A stretch of 64,000 nucleotides of DNA from assembly GCA_004802705.1 (NCBI GenBank), contig SGPL01000042.1, positions 1-64,000 on the forward strand, in the 5' to 3' direction. Each line of letters starts with the position of its first letter. Position 1 is the stretch's first letter. The position numbers and the translations under genes are program-made. Shown in pieces: positions 32,834-44,524 of this stretch. Origin of the DNA: Bondarzewia mesenterica (lineage: Eukaryota; Basidiomycota; Agaricomycetes; Russulales; Bondarzewiaceae). A model generated the notes under the pieces. It was not told where the DNA came from. It ran no database searches and saw only the letters and a list, made by a program, of their open reading frames with translations.

Positions 32834-34897
32834 ATGGCGCGTTCGTGGACTTCGGAAAAGGCGAACAGCGACGTGGAGAAAGAACCTGCCGCTGTCTCGT
32901 ACGTCCAGGAGGCCGGAGAAATCAAGGCTGAGCTCGTTGGACCAAAGGCACTCTGGTCGAAGATATCTTCATGGGGCGTTGAGACCCGAGGTATGTGCAG
33001 TCCATGGTTTGATTGGTCGCACAGATGCTGAATGGAGTTTTCAAGGCATCGAGCCAGTTCCCATTGAGGATCGTACACACGAGAACTATTTCTCCATCTT
33101 CACTTTCTTTTGGACGATGAACTTTTGTCTGTTGTCGTGAGTAGACTTTTTTTGTTCTGCTTGTTTCATGTTTAAGTGTTTCCTATGAGCGCAGAATTGT
33201 CACTGGGATGGCCGGCACGCTTAGTTTCGGTTTGAGCCTGCGTGACTGTTCTCTTGTAATTTTGTTCTTCAGTCTATTGTGCAGTGTTCCCCCAGCCTAC
33301 CTGTGAGCTCTCTTATTAGATCTGTTTTATGGTCATATTGAAAGGTTTTCAGTTCCACTCTCGGACCCAAGACTGGCCTTCGCCAGATGATACAGTCCCG
33401 GTACAGCTTTGGGTGAGAGTCAATTTCAACATTGGACCCATATGAGAAGCGCTCTGACGATGTACCTGGAGGCTGTATGGCTCTGTCATACCTGTCATTT
33501 TGAATATGGCTACTGTTACCGGTATGTTTATGTGACGTGTTGACTAGACGATCATCTGACGTCAAGTCCAGGTTTCGTCTTGATTGGGGCTGTTGTTGGT
33601 GAGAATTTTTTCAACGTGTAAGGACGAGTTATTCACGGTTAACCCCTCAGGTGGCCAGACATTGTCGTCGGTGAACGGCACTCTGAGTGTCGAGTTCGTG
33701 CACACTCTCAACATGCTAATCTTTTACGTGCTGATATTCTAAAACTTTAGCGTTGGAATTGTCATCATATCTATCCTCACGCTTTTGCTTTCCATTTGCG
33801 GATACAAGGTTCTCCACTAGTAAGTTGGGCGTCATCTGTGCCGTACTGTTGACTCTCAGACGATTCTCCTATGCAGCTATGAAGCCTACGCCTGGATACC
33901 CATTTTCATCTCCATTATCATTGCTATTGGGTGTGGAGGAAAGCACTTGAGCCAGCAGGTTGAGCAGCCACCCGCAACAGCTAGCGTCGTCCTCTCTTTC
34001 GGTGGTCTTGTCGCTGGGTTCCTTATACCATACGGAACACTTGCTTCCGATTATGCAACTTACATGCGACCTGATGCCCCTGGGTAAGTTTTATGTATCG
34101 TTGCTTACGCAGTACCTGAGACGCAACAACATTATAGCCGCCGCATCTTTTGGTATACTTTCGCGGGCTTTATTGTCCCTACTATTCCGCTTCTGGTGCT
34201 TGGCGCCGCTATCGGTGGGGCTGTCCCTAACGTGCCTGAGTGGTCCGCAGGCTATGAAAGCAATTCGGCGGGTGGCGTTCTTGCCGCTATGTTGCTTCCT
34301 GCGAAGGGATTCGGAAAATTTATCGTGGTCGTGTTGGCATTTTCGACACTCGGAAATATGGCGGCGTCGACATATTCGGTATCGCTCAACTTCCAAATGG
34401 TCTTGCCTATCCTCGTTCGTGTGCCCAGAGCGCTCTTCTCGATAATCATTATCGCTGTGTATGTACTCCTTGACTTCTACCGCGTTCTTATATGTCTGAC
34501 GTATACCCTCTGATTTCGCAGCGTTATTCCGGTGTCCATCAAGGCCGCAAAATCCTTCTTCAATTCCCTGAACAATTTTCTCGGCGTCATCGCATATTGG
34601 TCAGCGGCCTTTGTCTCCATTGTCATCACCGAGCATCTTGTCTTTCGCAAAGGCGATGCGACGACTTATAGCCAGGCCATTTACAATAAAGCTCGCGAGC
34701 TTCCCTCGGGCATTGCGGCTTTGGCTGCTGGCGCCATATCGTTTGCCCTGATCATTCCTTGCATGGATCAGATCTGGTATGTTGGCCCTATCGCGAAGAC
34801 GACCGGCGATATAGGATTCGAGGTTGCATACGTCCTGAGTGCACTCTTGTATTTGCCATTCAGGTGGTTAGAGATCAGAATCAGGGGCAGATTGTGA
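32834..34897 (+). CDS. NCS1-family purine/cytosine permease (Fcy-like)
   Basis: Nucleobase:cation symporter 1 of the Fcy subfamily, plasma-membrane uptake of cytosine and purines. The start MARSWTSEKANSDVEKEPAA is followed by RGIEPVPIEDRTHENYFSIF, a conserved lead-in to TM1. Later segments join cleanly over short introns: STLGPKTGLRQMIQSRYSFG, LYGSVIPVILNMATVTGFV, GGQTLSSVNGTLSVE and YKVLHYYEAYAWIPIFIS. GTLASDYATYMRPDAPG is the signature loop. C-terminal helices include NNFLGVIAYWSAAFVSIVI and LPFRWLEIRIRGRL, ending at 34897. The length is about 510 aa with about 12 helices. The paired GATA element upstream suggests induction on nitrogen limitation. Confidence 0.92.
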
Positions 34898-35349
34898 TCA
34901 CCGTCGAATTGCTCTCTATTTCATCGAAAAGGTGATTCTCTTGACGCGAATTGATCTATTATTTGTACATCATAGCTTATCTATGACGGTTAAAAACTAT
35001 TCATCTGTACATATATTGACGTTGTGCGTTCGAGTTTCAAGCTTATCAAGCTTGCAGCGGTGTATACCTTACAAAGGCGGCGATTGGTTTTGAGCCCTTG
35101 ATTATTCCTGTCTAGTTTATGCATCATTGCTTGTAGAGTTTAGCTTCGCTTTTGGGATAGACAGTAGTTTTTTCAAAGGGAATCGATATGTACAGAATCC
35201 TACAGATGTAAGATTCAGGAACAAAGCTTTTGCATACAAGGACAAACCATTAGACAAACTATGTAGTCTGATTTCCATTCTGAGAACTCAACGCTCGGTT
35301 AGTACGAACTCGAAGTCTCACCGATCTCGAGAGATCGAACAATTACAAA
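34898..35349. other. Intergenic region before CARNMT gene
   Basis: 452 bp, AT-rich, with no gene recognised. Includes the short inverted repeat AAGCTTATCAAGCTTG at about 35040-35055. Contains the permease 3' end and the methyltransferase promoter. Confidence 0.45.
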
Positions 35350-37218
35350 ATGACACCCTCAATCAGACCTGAGGATGTCGAAGAGGAGCAGGCTCACTTT
35401 CAGAATGTCATAACCACATTCCAACAATATGCTCCATACACGGTTCGTCCGGATTGGCCTAAATTGTTGTGCATGACTTACGGTGTGTTTTGGAAGCTGG
35501 CAGGTAACAATCGTCGTCGAAAGGATCTTTTCACCCTTTCTAGGGAAGATCAACTATTACTTGATAAGCTCGGTTACAAGAAAAAGTTGGAAGAGGTAGA
35601 TATGGCCATCCTTAAAAATGCAGAATTCCTGTCGCAGATCGTGGCGAACCCAGAAATCTTTGGGCATGATTTGGACGACGAGGAAGAGGGGGAGGAGGGG
35701 GAGGGGGAGGAACATCATGGTGAGTGGTGCAGCATTGTCATATGAAGAGATCTGAGCCGATGTGATCTCAGGACGGCAGATCTCGCACGGACATGGTCAC
35801 GATCGCAGCGATCGTTCTCACTCTCATTCACACTCGCACTCGCATGGGCATCCATCTGCGTCTGGCTTCCATCCAAGTGCGACCTCAGGGTCTCGCAAGC
35901 GCTATAGGCCAACAGATTTTGACATGGACAAGCTGAGGAGCACGCTCAAGCAGTTTGTGAGGGATTGGAGTGATGAGGTTGGTGAGCCTTCTATTTCTTG
36001 ACCCGACGTCGTTTGGGGAATTAATTCTACGACGCTAATGAGTTATGCACAGGGAAAGGAAGAGCGTGAAGTTTGTTACTCGCCTATGAAAGATGCCTTG
36101 GTTCAGCATTTCTCTGACATTCCTATAGAAGAGAGGTAGGTGTGCATCCCGCCAGTGTCGAGGATAATTGCATGCTGATAAGCTTTTGATGTTGTTTGTC
36201 AGATACAATTTCCGCGTGCTCGTACCAGGAGCGGGTCTGGGCAGACTTGCATACGATGTAGCAAAGCTAGGTGAGTATCTTGATATCACTACTAAACACG
36301 ATCTTTTAACTCAGTCACCATTGAAGGATTCTCATGCCAGGGCAACGAATTCTCGCATTATATGCTCCTATCCTCCTTCTTCGTTCTGAACCGGTAAGCC
36401 TCCTGTTTTCCACCTGCGTATCCCTTATTCACAAATATGGTTTCAGCACCGACGCCGTCAATCAGCACACCATTTACCCTTATGTTCATTCCTTTTCCAA
36501 TCTCCCCACCCGCGCCGCGATGCTCCGTCCAGTGACCATCCCAGACGTACTTCCGGGCGACTTGCCTCCGGAATCGAATTTTTCCCTTATCGCTGGTACC
36601 CATCCCCTTAAATTCCCCAGCGCGGTATGGTCTGACTGATATTATCACCGGGAATTTCCAGGTGATTTTGAGGAAATTTATGGCGTTCATGACGAAGCCG
36701 ACGCCAGTGAGCCGCAGTCGGGTCAATGGGATGCCATACTTACATGTTTCTTCATCGACACGGTACGTTATGTCACATCGCATATCGCATCCCTCGGCGT
36801 TCAACTTTCCTTCCAGGCTAAGAACATAGTAAACTATCTTCGCATTCTACACAAGATTCTTGCACCGGGAGGTGTGTGGGTCAATCTCGGTAAGGAAGGC
36901 TCTCTCCTCTGGCCCCTTCTCTGAGTGCAAAAGCACACATATTATTGCTGCCGTGGTAATCAGGTCCATTATTATGGCACTTTGAGAATAACACCACGAA
37001 CGACCCATCGATTGAGCTCGACCTTGAAGAAGTCAAGCAGCTCGCTCGAGAAATTGGCTTTGAGATCAAGGTCCGCCCTCTCTAACAATTCCAAGGTTCG
37101 CGAGCTCATGACGTTGCAGACGGAGAGGACGATAGACACGACCTATGTCCACAATCGGGACGCTATGCTGGGATACGTCTATCACGCGGCGTTCTGGACA
37201 GCTACAAAGAAAGTGTGA
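35350..37218 (+). CDS. CARNMT1: Carnosine N-methyltransferase-like (N2227/UPF0586) SAM enzyme
   Basis: SAM-dependent methyltransferase of the N2227 family. The animal enzyme methylates carnosine, and fungal substrates are less clear. The start at 35350 gives MTPSIRPEDVEEEQAHFQNV. The family N-terminal domain includes RRRKDLFTLSREDQLLLDKL. Next comes an acidic run (DDEEEGEEGEGEEHH) and, after an intron, a His/Ser repeat insert (HSHSHSHSHGHPSASGFHPS). SAM motif I is VPGAGLGRLAYDVAKLGFSC. CQGNEFSHYMLLSSFFVLN, GDFEEIYG and TCFFIDTAKNIVNYL follow, with LAPGGVWVNLGPLLWHFEN near the end. It stops at 37218 after AFWTATKKV. The length is about 430 aa. The insert sits between the N-terminal domain and the Rossmann domain and is not part of the catalytic core. 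Confidence 0.92.
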
Positions 37219-37474
37219 CTTGATGCCAAATTGGCCTTGAGAATATGGACGTGGAATAGACAGGCGGAAGAGAAGTAGTAATGGTATCATAATTTGGTTG
37301 TATCAGTAGAACTATCTATCCCGTTCTCTGCTAGGTCAAGAGAGAACCATAAAACGTTTAAAACCCTTTCCGTTGCCGTGAACATTACACTAGCGCATTC
37401 CAATACATCATGGTATACATCGTTAGATCGTTCAGAATCGTCCTCTTCAACCCGCACAAAAAGCATGCGGGCGT

Positions 37475-39596
37475 TTACGCCTTCACATCGCCATTCTCGA
37501 TCCTTACCTCCTCCTTCTTAGCTTCATACTTCTGCATCCTCAAACGTTGACTCTCGCTCACCCCGAATCCGCGGCGGAACACCATCTGCACTTCCTCTAG
37601 GCTGAGACCGGCCGTCTCAGGGAAACAGAAGATGACGAAGAGGTTACCGAGTAGACAGAGGCCGGCGTAGAACCCGAACGCACCGGCAGGGGTGATCTTG
37701 TCCATGAGGGACAGATAGGTGGATCCGATCAGCAAGTTCGCGCCCCAGTTGGTCGTCGTCGCCAGCGAAGCACCGATTCCGCGAACTTGAGGAACAATCG
37801 CATGAGAACGAGGAATGTGACCCAGAAAAGAGCGAATGATTACCTTCAAGAGAAAAGAGCTCGCCTTGCTGCCAGGGGACGTTGCCCAGACCTGTGGCGT
37901 AGGACGCGACGAAGGCAATCATGGAAAACAGCACGACGCTGGACCACGAATGGTCGTACTTCGTCCCGTCCACGAGCATACCACCCGTCTTCCTTGTCAG
38001 ATCTTCGCACAATCCGAGAATAAATAAGCTTGTCCGCATCGCCTTCTGCAAGAGTCTGGAGCAGAGAAGACGTACAATGAAATGCGATGCTTGCGAGGGT
38101 CAAGCCAAAGATCATGCCAGGTGCCGAGAATAACATGATCTTCCTCCTCCCTATGATGTCAATATACTTCAGCGCGAAGAGCGTGAAGACGAAATTCGTT
38201 CCGGACACAATGAGTCCGACTGCTGTGGGCTGGTTAAATCCGATCTGCTTGAAGAGGGTTGCAGAATAGTACATCAACGTGTTGAACCCGCAGAGTTGCT
38301 GAAAGGCTTGCATGCCACAGGCGACGACTAACGAACTGGATTGTGAGAACACCTTGTGGATGCGGAGAGTGCTGCTACGCACTAAGGGCTCTCCGGTTTA
38401 TGGGGACGAAAAACACTGAATGGCAGCGCTGCAAAAATGTCGTTGAGCGGCTGATTTCAATGCTCTGTTTTACAGCCGCACTGAGCACTTTGACCTATTG
38501 AGCCGAAGAAAAACGAAGGGAATAAGATCAATATCTGAGCAAAAAAAAAAGAACACCATTTTTTCACCTTAAGGTCGACCTGCTCCGGAGTAGCATGAGC
38601 GTAGATTTTTGCCATGACAGCCCTGGCGGCACTGACATCGCCTCGCTTTAGCATGATACGAGCTGACCGATGACACAAAAAAAAAAGGCGGACATCAGCA
38701 TGAGCAAACCCATGCGACGATGTGACTCACGCGACTCTGGCAGGAAGAACAAGAAAATGAACTGCAATGCCGCCGGGACGACACCGAGACCGACCATCCA
38801 CCGCCATCCACCGTGGGTCTTTTCAAAGCCAGCGTCGATGGCGTAGGCGATGACTTGACCGAGCGTGATGGCGACAACATTGATCACGACCATGCGGCCC
38901 CGCAGACGCGTCGGCGAAAGTTCTTGAATGTACATGGGCGCGACGCACGAAGCTGTGCCGACACCCAAGCCGACCAGGAAGCGCGTACCGATCTGAAAAT
39001 TTCGTCGTACATGGCGCGACTGATCTTTCGAACGAGGAGAGGCGAACGTACCATTGCCGAGACAGTATGACTGACCGCTTGCCCTATGGCACCGCCGATG
39101 AACAAAAACGTCCGCAATTCCCATGACGGGGCGGCGGCCGATTAAATCAGAAAACATCCCGGCTGCGAGACCTCCGAGCAATGCGCCGAGCGTCGTCGAC
39201 GAAGTGACGAGTTCCTGGTCCGACTATCAGCAGGTGCGCGGTGGCAATGAGATAAAGTTCACGAAACCTTCTGCACAGAGGATAAACTTGATGGACCGAG
39301 GTCTGACCCGATGGTCACGAGCGCACCGGATATTACACCCGTATCGTAACCTATGCAGATCGTGAGGAAGGAAGAAAGGAAGAACATAGAGCAGACGCAC
39401 CAAATAGCATCCCGGAAATACTGCTGCATAGCACCAGGAGCCAGACGAACAGGGTGGTCCGCTCCTCGCCTTCTGCGACTACGACGATCTCAGATATTTC
39501 TCCGTTTGCGATGTCGACCGCGATGTCGTTCTCAATGATCGTGGCATCATTCAAGAACTCGTCCGTGCCCTTGTACTTCTCGTCGGAAGAGGCCAT
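37475..39596 (-). CDS. MFS sugar transporter, myo-inositol (ITR) type, with apparent frameshift
   Basis: Twelve-helix sugar porter resembling fungal myo-inositol:H+ symporters. The start at 39596 gives [20 protein letters not shown], and TM1 ends at GMLFGYDTGVI. Further conserved parts are [20 protein letters not shown] and [45 protein letters not shown], and [37 protein letters not shown] and [15 protein letters not shown] are typical of the ITR group. The end is at 37475 (IENGDVKA). One break: after GIADV the good frame ([18 protein letters not shown]) is reached only if the five-base T run (minus strand; A at 39104-39108) is four bases. Splice sites on both sides are intact, so a sequencing insertion is likely. 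The length is about 540 aa. Substrate assignment is by motif resemblance only. Confidence 0.87.
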
Positions 39597-39820
39597 GCTG
39601 GTCGTAGAAAGCAGTCAACGCTCCAACGTAAAAGAGTCGCGAATAGAATGAATGCCAGAGAGAACGCGGGTGCTGAAAAAACCGTCAAACTGATGCCGTG
39701 AGCCTTGATATAGAGCGATGCAGAGTGCAGGAAGAACACTTACGGGCCGAAACTCACTTAAGCAAGGCGTAGTACCAGCTGAGAAGACGTCACAGAGCAC
39801 CGAAACTGTGGCAAGCTGTG

Positions 39821-39850
39821 GTGGACACTGGTGGACGCTGGTGGACGAGC
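39821..39850 (+). repeat. Short tandem repeat, 10-bp unit GTGGACRCTG, about 3 copies
   Basis: GTGGACACTG, GTGGACGCTG and GTGGACGAGC follow each other directly. Probably a minor minisatellite with no assigned function. Confidence 0.7.
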
Positions 39851-40263
39851 GTGGTCAGCAGATAGCAGCAGATGCCTCCGAGCGCAATATACGACCCAGC
39901 TGACTGCATCACACGCCGTGGAGATGTCCACTTCTCTTCTCGCATTTTGCCCGCTCGCACCGCCTGCCAGGGGTCAGATTGCGACGAGCATTCGTCTCAC
40001 AGACTGGAACTGGTTGAATCGCGAACTACCGCCGTTCATCCTTCAACGAGACCAACCGAAAGGCTTTGGCTATTGCGAGGCGATCTCGCTCACAACGGCC
40101 TATCCCACATCGTTCTTGACCGTTCCGCACAATTCGACGTGTCTTACGGATTTAAAAAACCTCTCAAGCACGGTCTCAGCTTGTCTCAGACGAAAAGTTA
40201 CTCGTGTCGCAGCTGAGCAAAGACCCCGGAGCAGCGGGCCCGGTGTGCCGCAATCCAATAACG

Positions 40264-40284
40264 AACCCTAATCTTAGGTTAGGG
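40264..40284. repeat. Telomere-like inverted motif
   Basis: AACCCTAA followed by TTAGGTTAGGG with a two-base spacer. This is one CCCTAA facing an imperfect TTAGGG pair. It resembles the fungal telomere unit but is far too short to be a telomere or a clear fusion point. Confidence 0.4.
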
Positions 40285-41370
40285 CGCGCCGCGCGAGCGC
40301 AGCAACATGCAAACATGTCCGAGTCGACAACGAATGTCAGTGCTCAGCAAGGTGTGTGAAATGACATAGCTTCTCAATACTATTCACTCGAACCAGCAAT
40401 GCGTGGCTGCTCGGAGGCGATACTTACTTTCGGCAAATCGAGAATGTCATCTTCTGAGCGCGCCGTCTGCGGTCAGACACGGATACCCTGAGGTACGAAG
40501 GTTGAAGGAAATGTATACAACCTGCCATTGGGAGACTACATCTGCAGTCGGATCAAGAGGCCGGGCTCGCGCTCAACGGCGAAGACTTAAAATGACGATA
40601 CACACAGCAGGTGGTATATTATTGTAGAGGTAGAATTGCAGTGCAGCAGACGTGTGGGACTACTTACTACCATGAATCGACGTATCCCGGAAACGATGCA
40701 CTTCTACAAAAGTTTGTACCACCAAAATGACACGAAAACATACACTGGAAATAGCCTGGTGGTAGATAGATATCATCAGAAATGGTGATTAAAGACAGTT
40801 AAAGACATGCAATTGCCCGCGAAAATATGTTCTCTCGACCACGATGGATCACCCCGGAGAATAGCTTAACGTCATCTGGGCGGGCTGAAGAAGACGATCG
40901 GCAATACATAAAGCACAGCGCATGGGTGTGCATACAATGATAGTCACCCCCAGACTCGGCACGCTGTCCTCTCGAGGCTGACGCTGGCTCAAGTTATCGA
41001 AGATGAGTCATAGACTGACCTCACCATTCTATACCCTGAAGACCCGTAGCATCCAAAAATACTGTTGAACTTGAGAGGAGAAAGACAACGGTCCATCGGC
41101 CTCGTGGAGAGAGTGTGGATTGAAGAGTAAATATCTTTCCGAGTTTACGAATATTGCCTCCGTCCAGCGCAGGATTTTACGCCACAACTCACGTGCCCGG
41201 TTTCCTGATATATCCGACAGCGTCCCAGCTCCTGGTCACACAATTTGAATGAGGGTACTTAAGTTACCAACCCGGACAGTTCTAAACAGGCTGTACACTT
41301 GCAGCGACTGCGCCATAGCTTTCCTCTCCTTCTGTCGTCTGATCCTTATTTCTTTGACCATATAAACTTA

Positions 41371-44300
41371 ATGTCCCCGTCATCAAATGCACAGGCAAAT
41401 CGTCCGCCATTGTCTATTGCAGAGCTCGCAGAGCGGGCGAAAGCTAGCGTCTGGGATCCAGACAAGCCACTCAAGCACTGGCTGCGCACTGCTGAGGGCG
41501 CGCGCACCGCTGGCAAACATTACAACGAGAACGGTGATCTTGAGAATGCTTTTCTAGAACTGGCGAAGGCTGCCACCATCGTATTGGAGAAGTTGCCGAC
41601 ACATAAGGACTATAAGGTCCTTTTGAACCCGACACAGCGTCATAATATGGGTCAAGTGAGTAGTGTTATTTCATTTGTTGGGGATCAGATTCTTGTCTCT
41701 GCGTCGCGAAACATGTTCTGGATATATTCCCGGTGCTTTGCATGCGCTGGCAGTTTCTCGAGTATGCGTTGGAGGATCCCCTAGATACTCTCTTGCTCAG
41801 TGGCTGCATTTGACCATCGTTGGTCTATACGGTGCTATGAATTCTCGAGCGTCGTGTACCCAGGATGCTTTTGTGCCGGCGCAGTGTAGTCAAACGGCTT
41901 GGCTCAAGCTTTGTATCTCCGTGATCATTTCTGATTTACCTATTCGGGCCATGCGATATTGTTCATGTACGTGGGCAAGTAGCATGCATATTGCTTACTA
42001 TGCTGTCGCTGCACTGAAAGACGGAGGCACTTGTGTATCCGTGCTCGTATCTTTCTTATTGTAGACTCAGATTTACGAGTAGAGCAGGCTACTCCTCCTG
42101 GCTTTCTCTGAGCTTTCTCGACTGATCTTTATTTCACGAACGCAGAACTCCTTGCAGGGCTCGAACGGCTGGTATTTCACTTGAATACCCTTTCAGAATG
42201 GTCTTTGTTACTCTTCCTAAACATCTCAGGTCTTCCATCTTCTTGCCTGCACGTCATTCCCATATTGAGTAATTTCGCTCCTGACATCGGGTTTATTTGC
42301 CTCTAGCATGGTCAGAAAATACTAGACGATCTTGCCGATATCAAGAGGGCTCTGCTCGAGCAGCAAGAAAACTGGTCGGCTACGCAACAGTCCTCGGCCT
42401 TGACTCAGCCGTCACCGTACCATGCACCGACGCCGAGTACGTTGTCGATCACGGAAGGACTCGTACCTCGTGGCAATTACCCAAGTGTGTCACCTGGATC
42501 AGCTACGACCGCATCGCCATCCGCGTCGACCCCATCTAGCTATCGGAGTCGTGGATCCACGGCACCGACTTCGGCGCCAGGGCAGGGACGAAGAACAAGG
42601 ACGCCATCTCCATACCAGCAGAGTGCACAAGACGATGAGGTTGCGAGGCGAGCGAAAGAGGACGCAGTGAGGCGGGGATCGGAACGGAGGCATGAAGAAG
42701 ATCGAGGAAGGTACGGCCCGGGACCAGTTTCAGTGCCTCAGGGACCTAGTCATCAAGAGGAATGGGCTCGTTCTGAGCAGAGACGATTAGAACGGGAGCG
42801 GGAGGTTCGAGAGCAAGATGCAGGGAGACAGGGGGATAGGATGAGGGAGGATGAAACGAGAAGGAGAACGGAGGAAGTGAGGAGAATTGCGGAGGAACGG
42901 AGGAGACAGGAGACAGACGGGATCGCGAGGCGGCAGCAAGAGTCAGAGGCTGCTGCTCGTGCGGTACGAGGACAGGGTCCTGTATTTGGGGATACCATGC
43001 TGCAACCTGCTATTTCACTTGCGATGCCCACCGCAACGCATGCGAGCATGCCTGCTATGTCTTTCCCACAGACGGAGAGTAGGACAACTGGTGGATTCCT
43101 GCAGATGCCTCTTGAGAGCCCGACAAGGTGCGTTTTGTCCGTCATGCACACGAATGCTAGACTACTCACGATAGATGTTTTGATTGGCTACAGGGTAGAT
43201 CCAGCTCCAAAACCTTCTCGGACGTACGTACCCTTTATACATGCATGGGAGGTAAGGCATTTGTCAGCTGATACGTCTGACGCACAGGCCCATCCTACCG
43301 CCAATGACCACCACTTCGCCCCCACCTCCATCTTTAGGACCAATCCAATACCCATCTCTGATGTCTCAACACCAGATGAAACAAGGATATACCCCTTCCC
43401 TCGCATCAATGTTCCACCAACCTGCGATGCAAGGCTCCCATCGAGATTCCTCGGGGCTACTATTTCTTTCTGAGCCTTCCTCTTCATCTACCAGCCTGTA
43501 CTCCAATCCATTGCCGAGGCCATCAATGCCGGTTATGCCCTCTACGCCGATATATGGAGCCCCCTCTGCGCCACATCCATACCAGCCGAATCAACCGTCA
43601 TCTAGTCGCCCCCCACCGCTTCCACCGAAGGAANCCCACGCCNATTCTCATTCCCACGCNCACAGGTACAACCAACACCAACGAACTGAATCAATGCGCA
43701 TCGAACAAAGCGCATCCGANCCCGTCAACCGCGACCTCAAAACGATCTCTTTCCCACGAGACTGTCTACACCGTTTCCTCTCCATCGCCGCCATCAACAC
43801 TTCGCGAAATAGGGAAAACGTGTGGGCTANTGCTTGGGAAGGATAAGGGGAAATATTATATGGTGACGACCTTGTTGGTACCGAAGCAACATTCGACGAG
43901 CGATACCTGCACGATGGACGAGGAGGAATTAGTTATGCAGTTCACCGAGGAGAGATCATTAATCACTTTGGGCTGGGTGCGTCGCTTTGGCACNGNTATT
44001 GCGGATGTACACATTTTCTNANCCTTCGCCTTTGCAGATCCATACACATCCGACACAGTCATGTTCGTTCTTAAACATTTTCNTAGTTGTCCCACATATG
44101 CTGACAGACAGGGTACAAATATGACACAGGCTTCATGTCTTCCGTGGATCTTCACACGCATAGTGGGTTCCAGTGCATGCTCCCTGAATCTTTTGCCGTC
44201 GTTTGCGCGCCCAAGTCGACGCCTAAGTAAGTGTTAACTTGATGTATCTGTCGCCTTAGGGCATCAACTGAGTTGGCGTGTGCAGCTTTGGCATATTTCG

Positions 44301-44524
44301 TTTGACGGATCCTCCCGGTTTACAGACAATCCTGAATTGTACCGTTAAAGAGGCATTCCACCCNCATCCGGATTGCCCAATATACACCGTAAGTTTTTTT
44401 CTCTAAATAACGAAGATCCTTTTCTGGGATTCATCGAGACTTCTCTTTTGATGCCCGTTAGGATGCAGACAAGGGACATGTGCAGATCAAGGACCTGGCA
44501 TTAGAGATTGTAGATCTACGCTAA
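41371..44524 (+). CDS. AMSH/STAMBP-type JAMM deubiquitinase, with apparent frameshift and N calls
   Basis: K63-specific zinc deubiquitinase acting on endosomal ESCRT cargo (fission yeast sst2, human STAMBP). The start [20 protein letters not shown] leads into the USP8-dimer/MIT-type N-terminal helices ending [11 protein letters not shown]. An unusually long intron (about 41656-42306) then joins [20 protein letters not shown]. The middle is Pro/Ser-rich with a charged coiled coil (about 42600-42960). The JAMM domain starts [20 protein letters not shown]. The active site is EEERSL-type Glu plus [20 protein letters not shown] (HxH...S..D), assembled over two introns. It ends ALEIVDLR at 44524. 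One break: GGGAAAACG (A run at 43815-43818) must lose one A to read RETCGL. Several N bases lie in 43634-44365. The length is about 680 aa. Confidence 0.9.

Larger units (their letters stand above)
39597..41370. other. 1.8 kb gene-free stretch between ITR-type and AMSH genes
   Basis: No recognisable gene. An open frame of about 145 codons near 39831-40271 has no motif. Contains a 10-bp tandem repeat (39821-39850) and a telomere-like inverted motif (40264-40284). The right end near 41350 is the AMSH promoter. Confidence 0.45.

Noticed and set aside
35682..35715. Purine-rich GAGGAAGAGGGGGAGG tract as a regulatory repeat
   Set aside because: It is coding for the acidic run of the methyltransferase, which explains its composition.
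39831..40271. Open frame between the ITR-type and AMSH genes
   Set aside because: No recognisable domain, and it includes the small tandem repeat. Probably chance in GC-rich DNA.
41663..42064. Gene inside the long AMSH intron
   Set aside because: Open frame of about 130 codons without ATG start, motif or codon pattern. Kept only as a note on the long intron.
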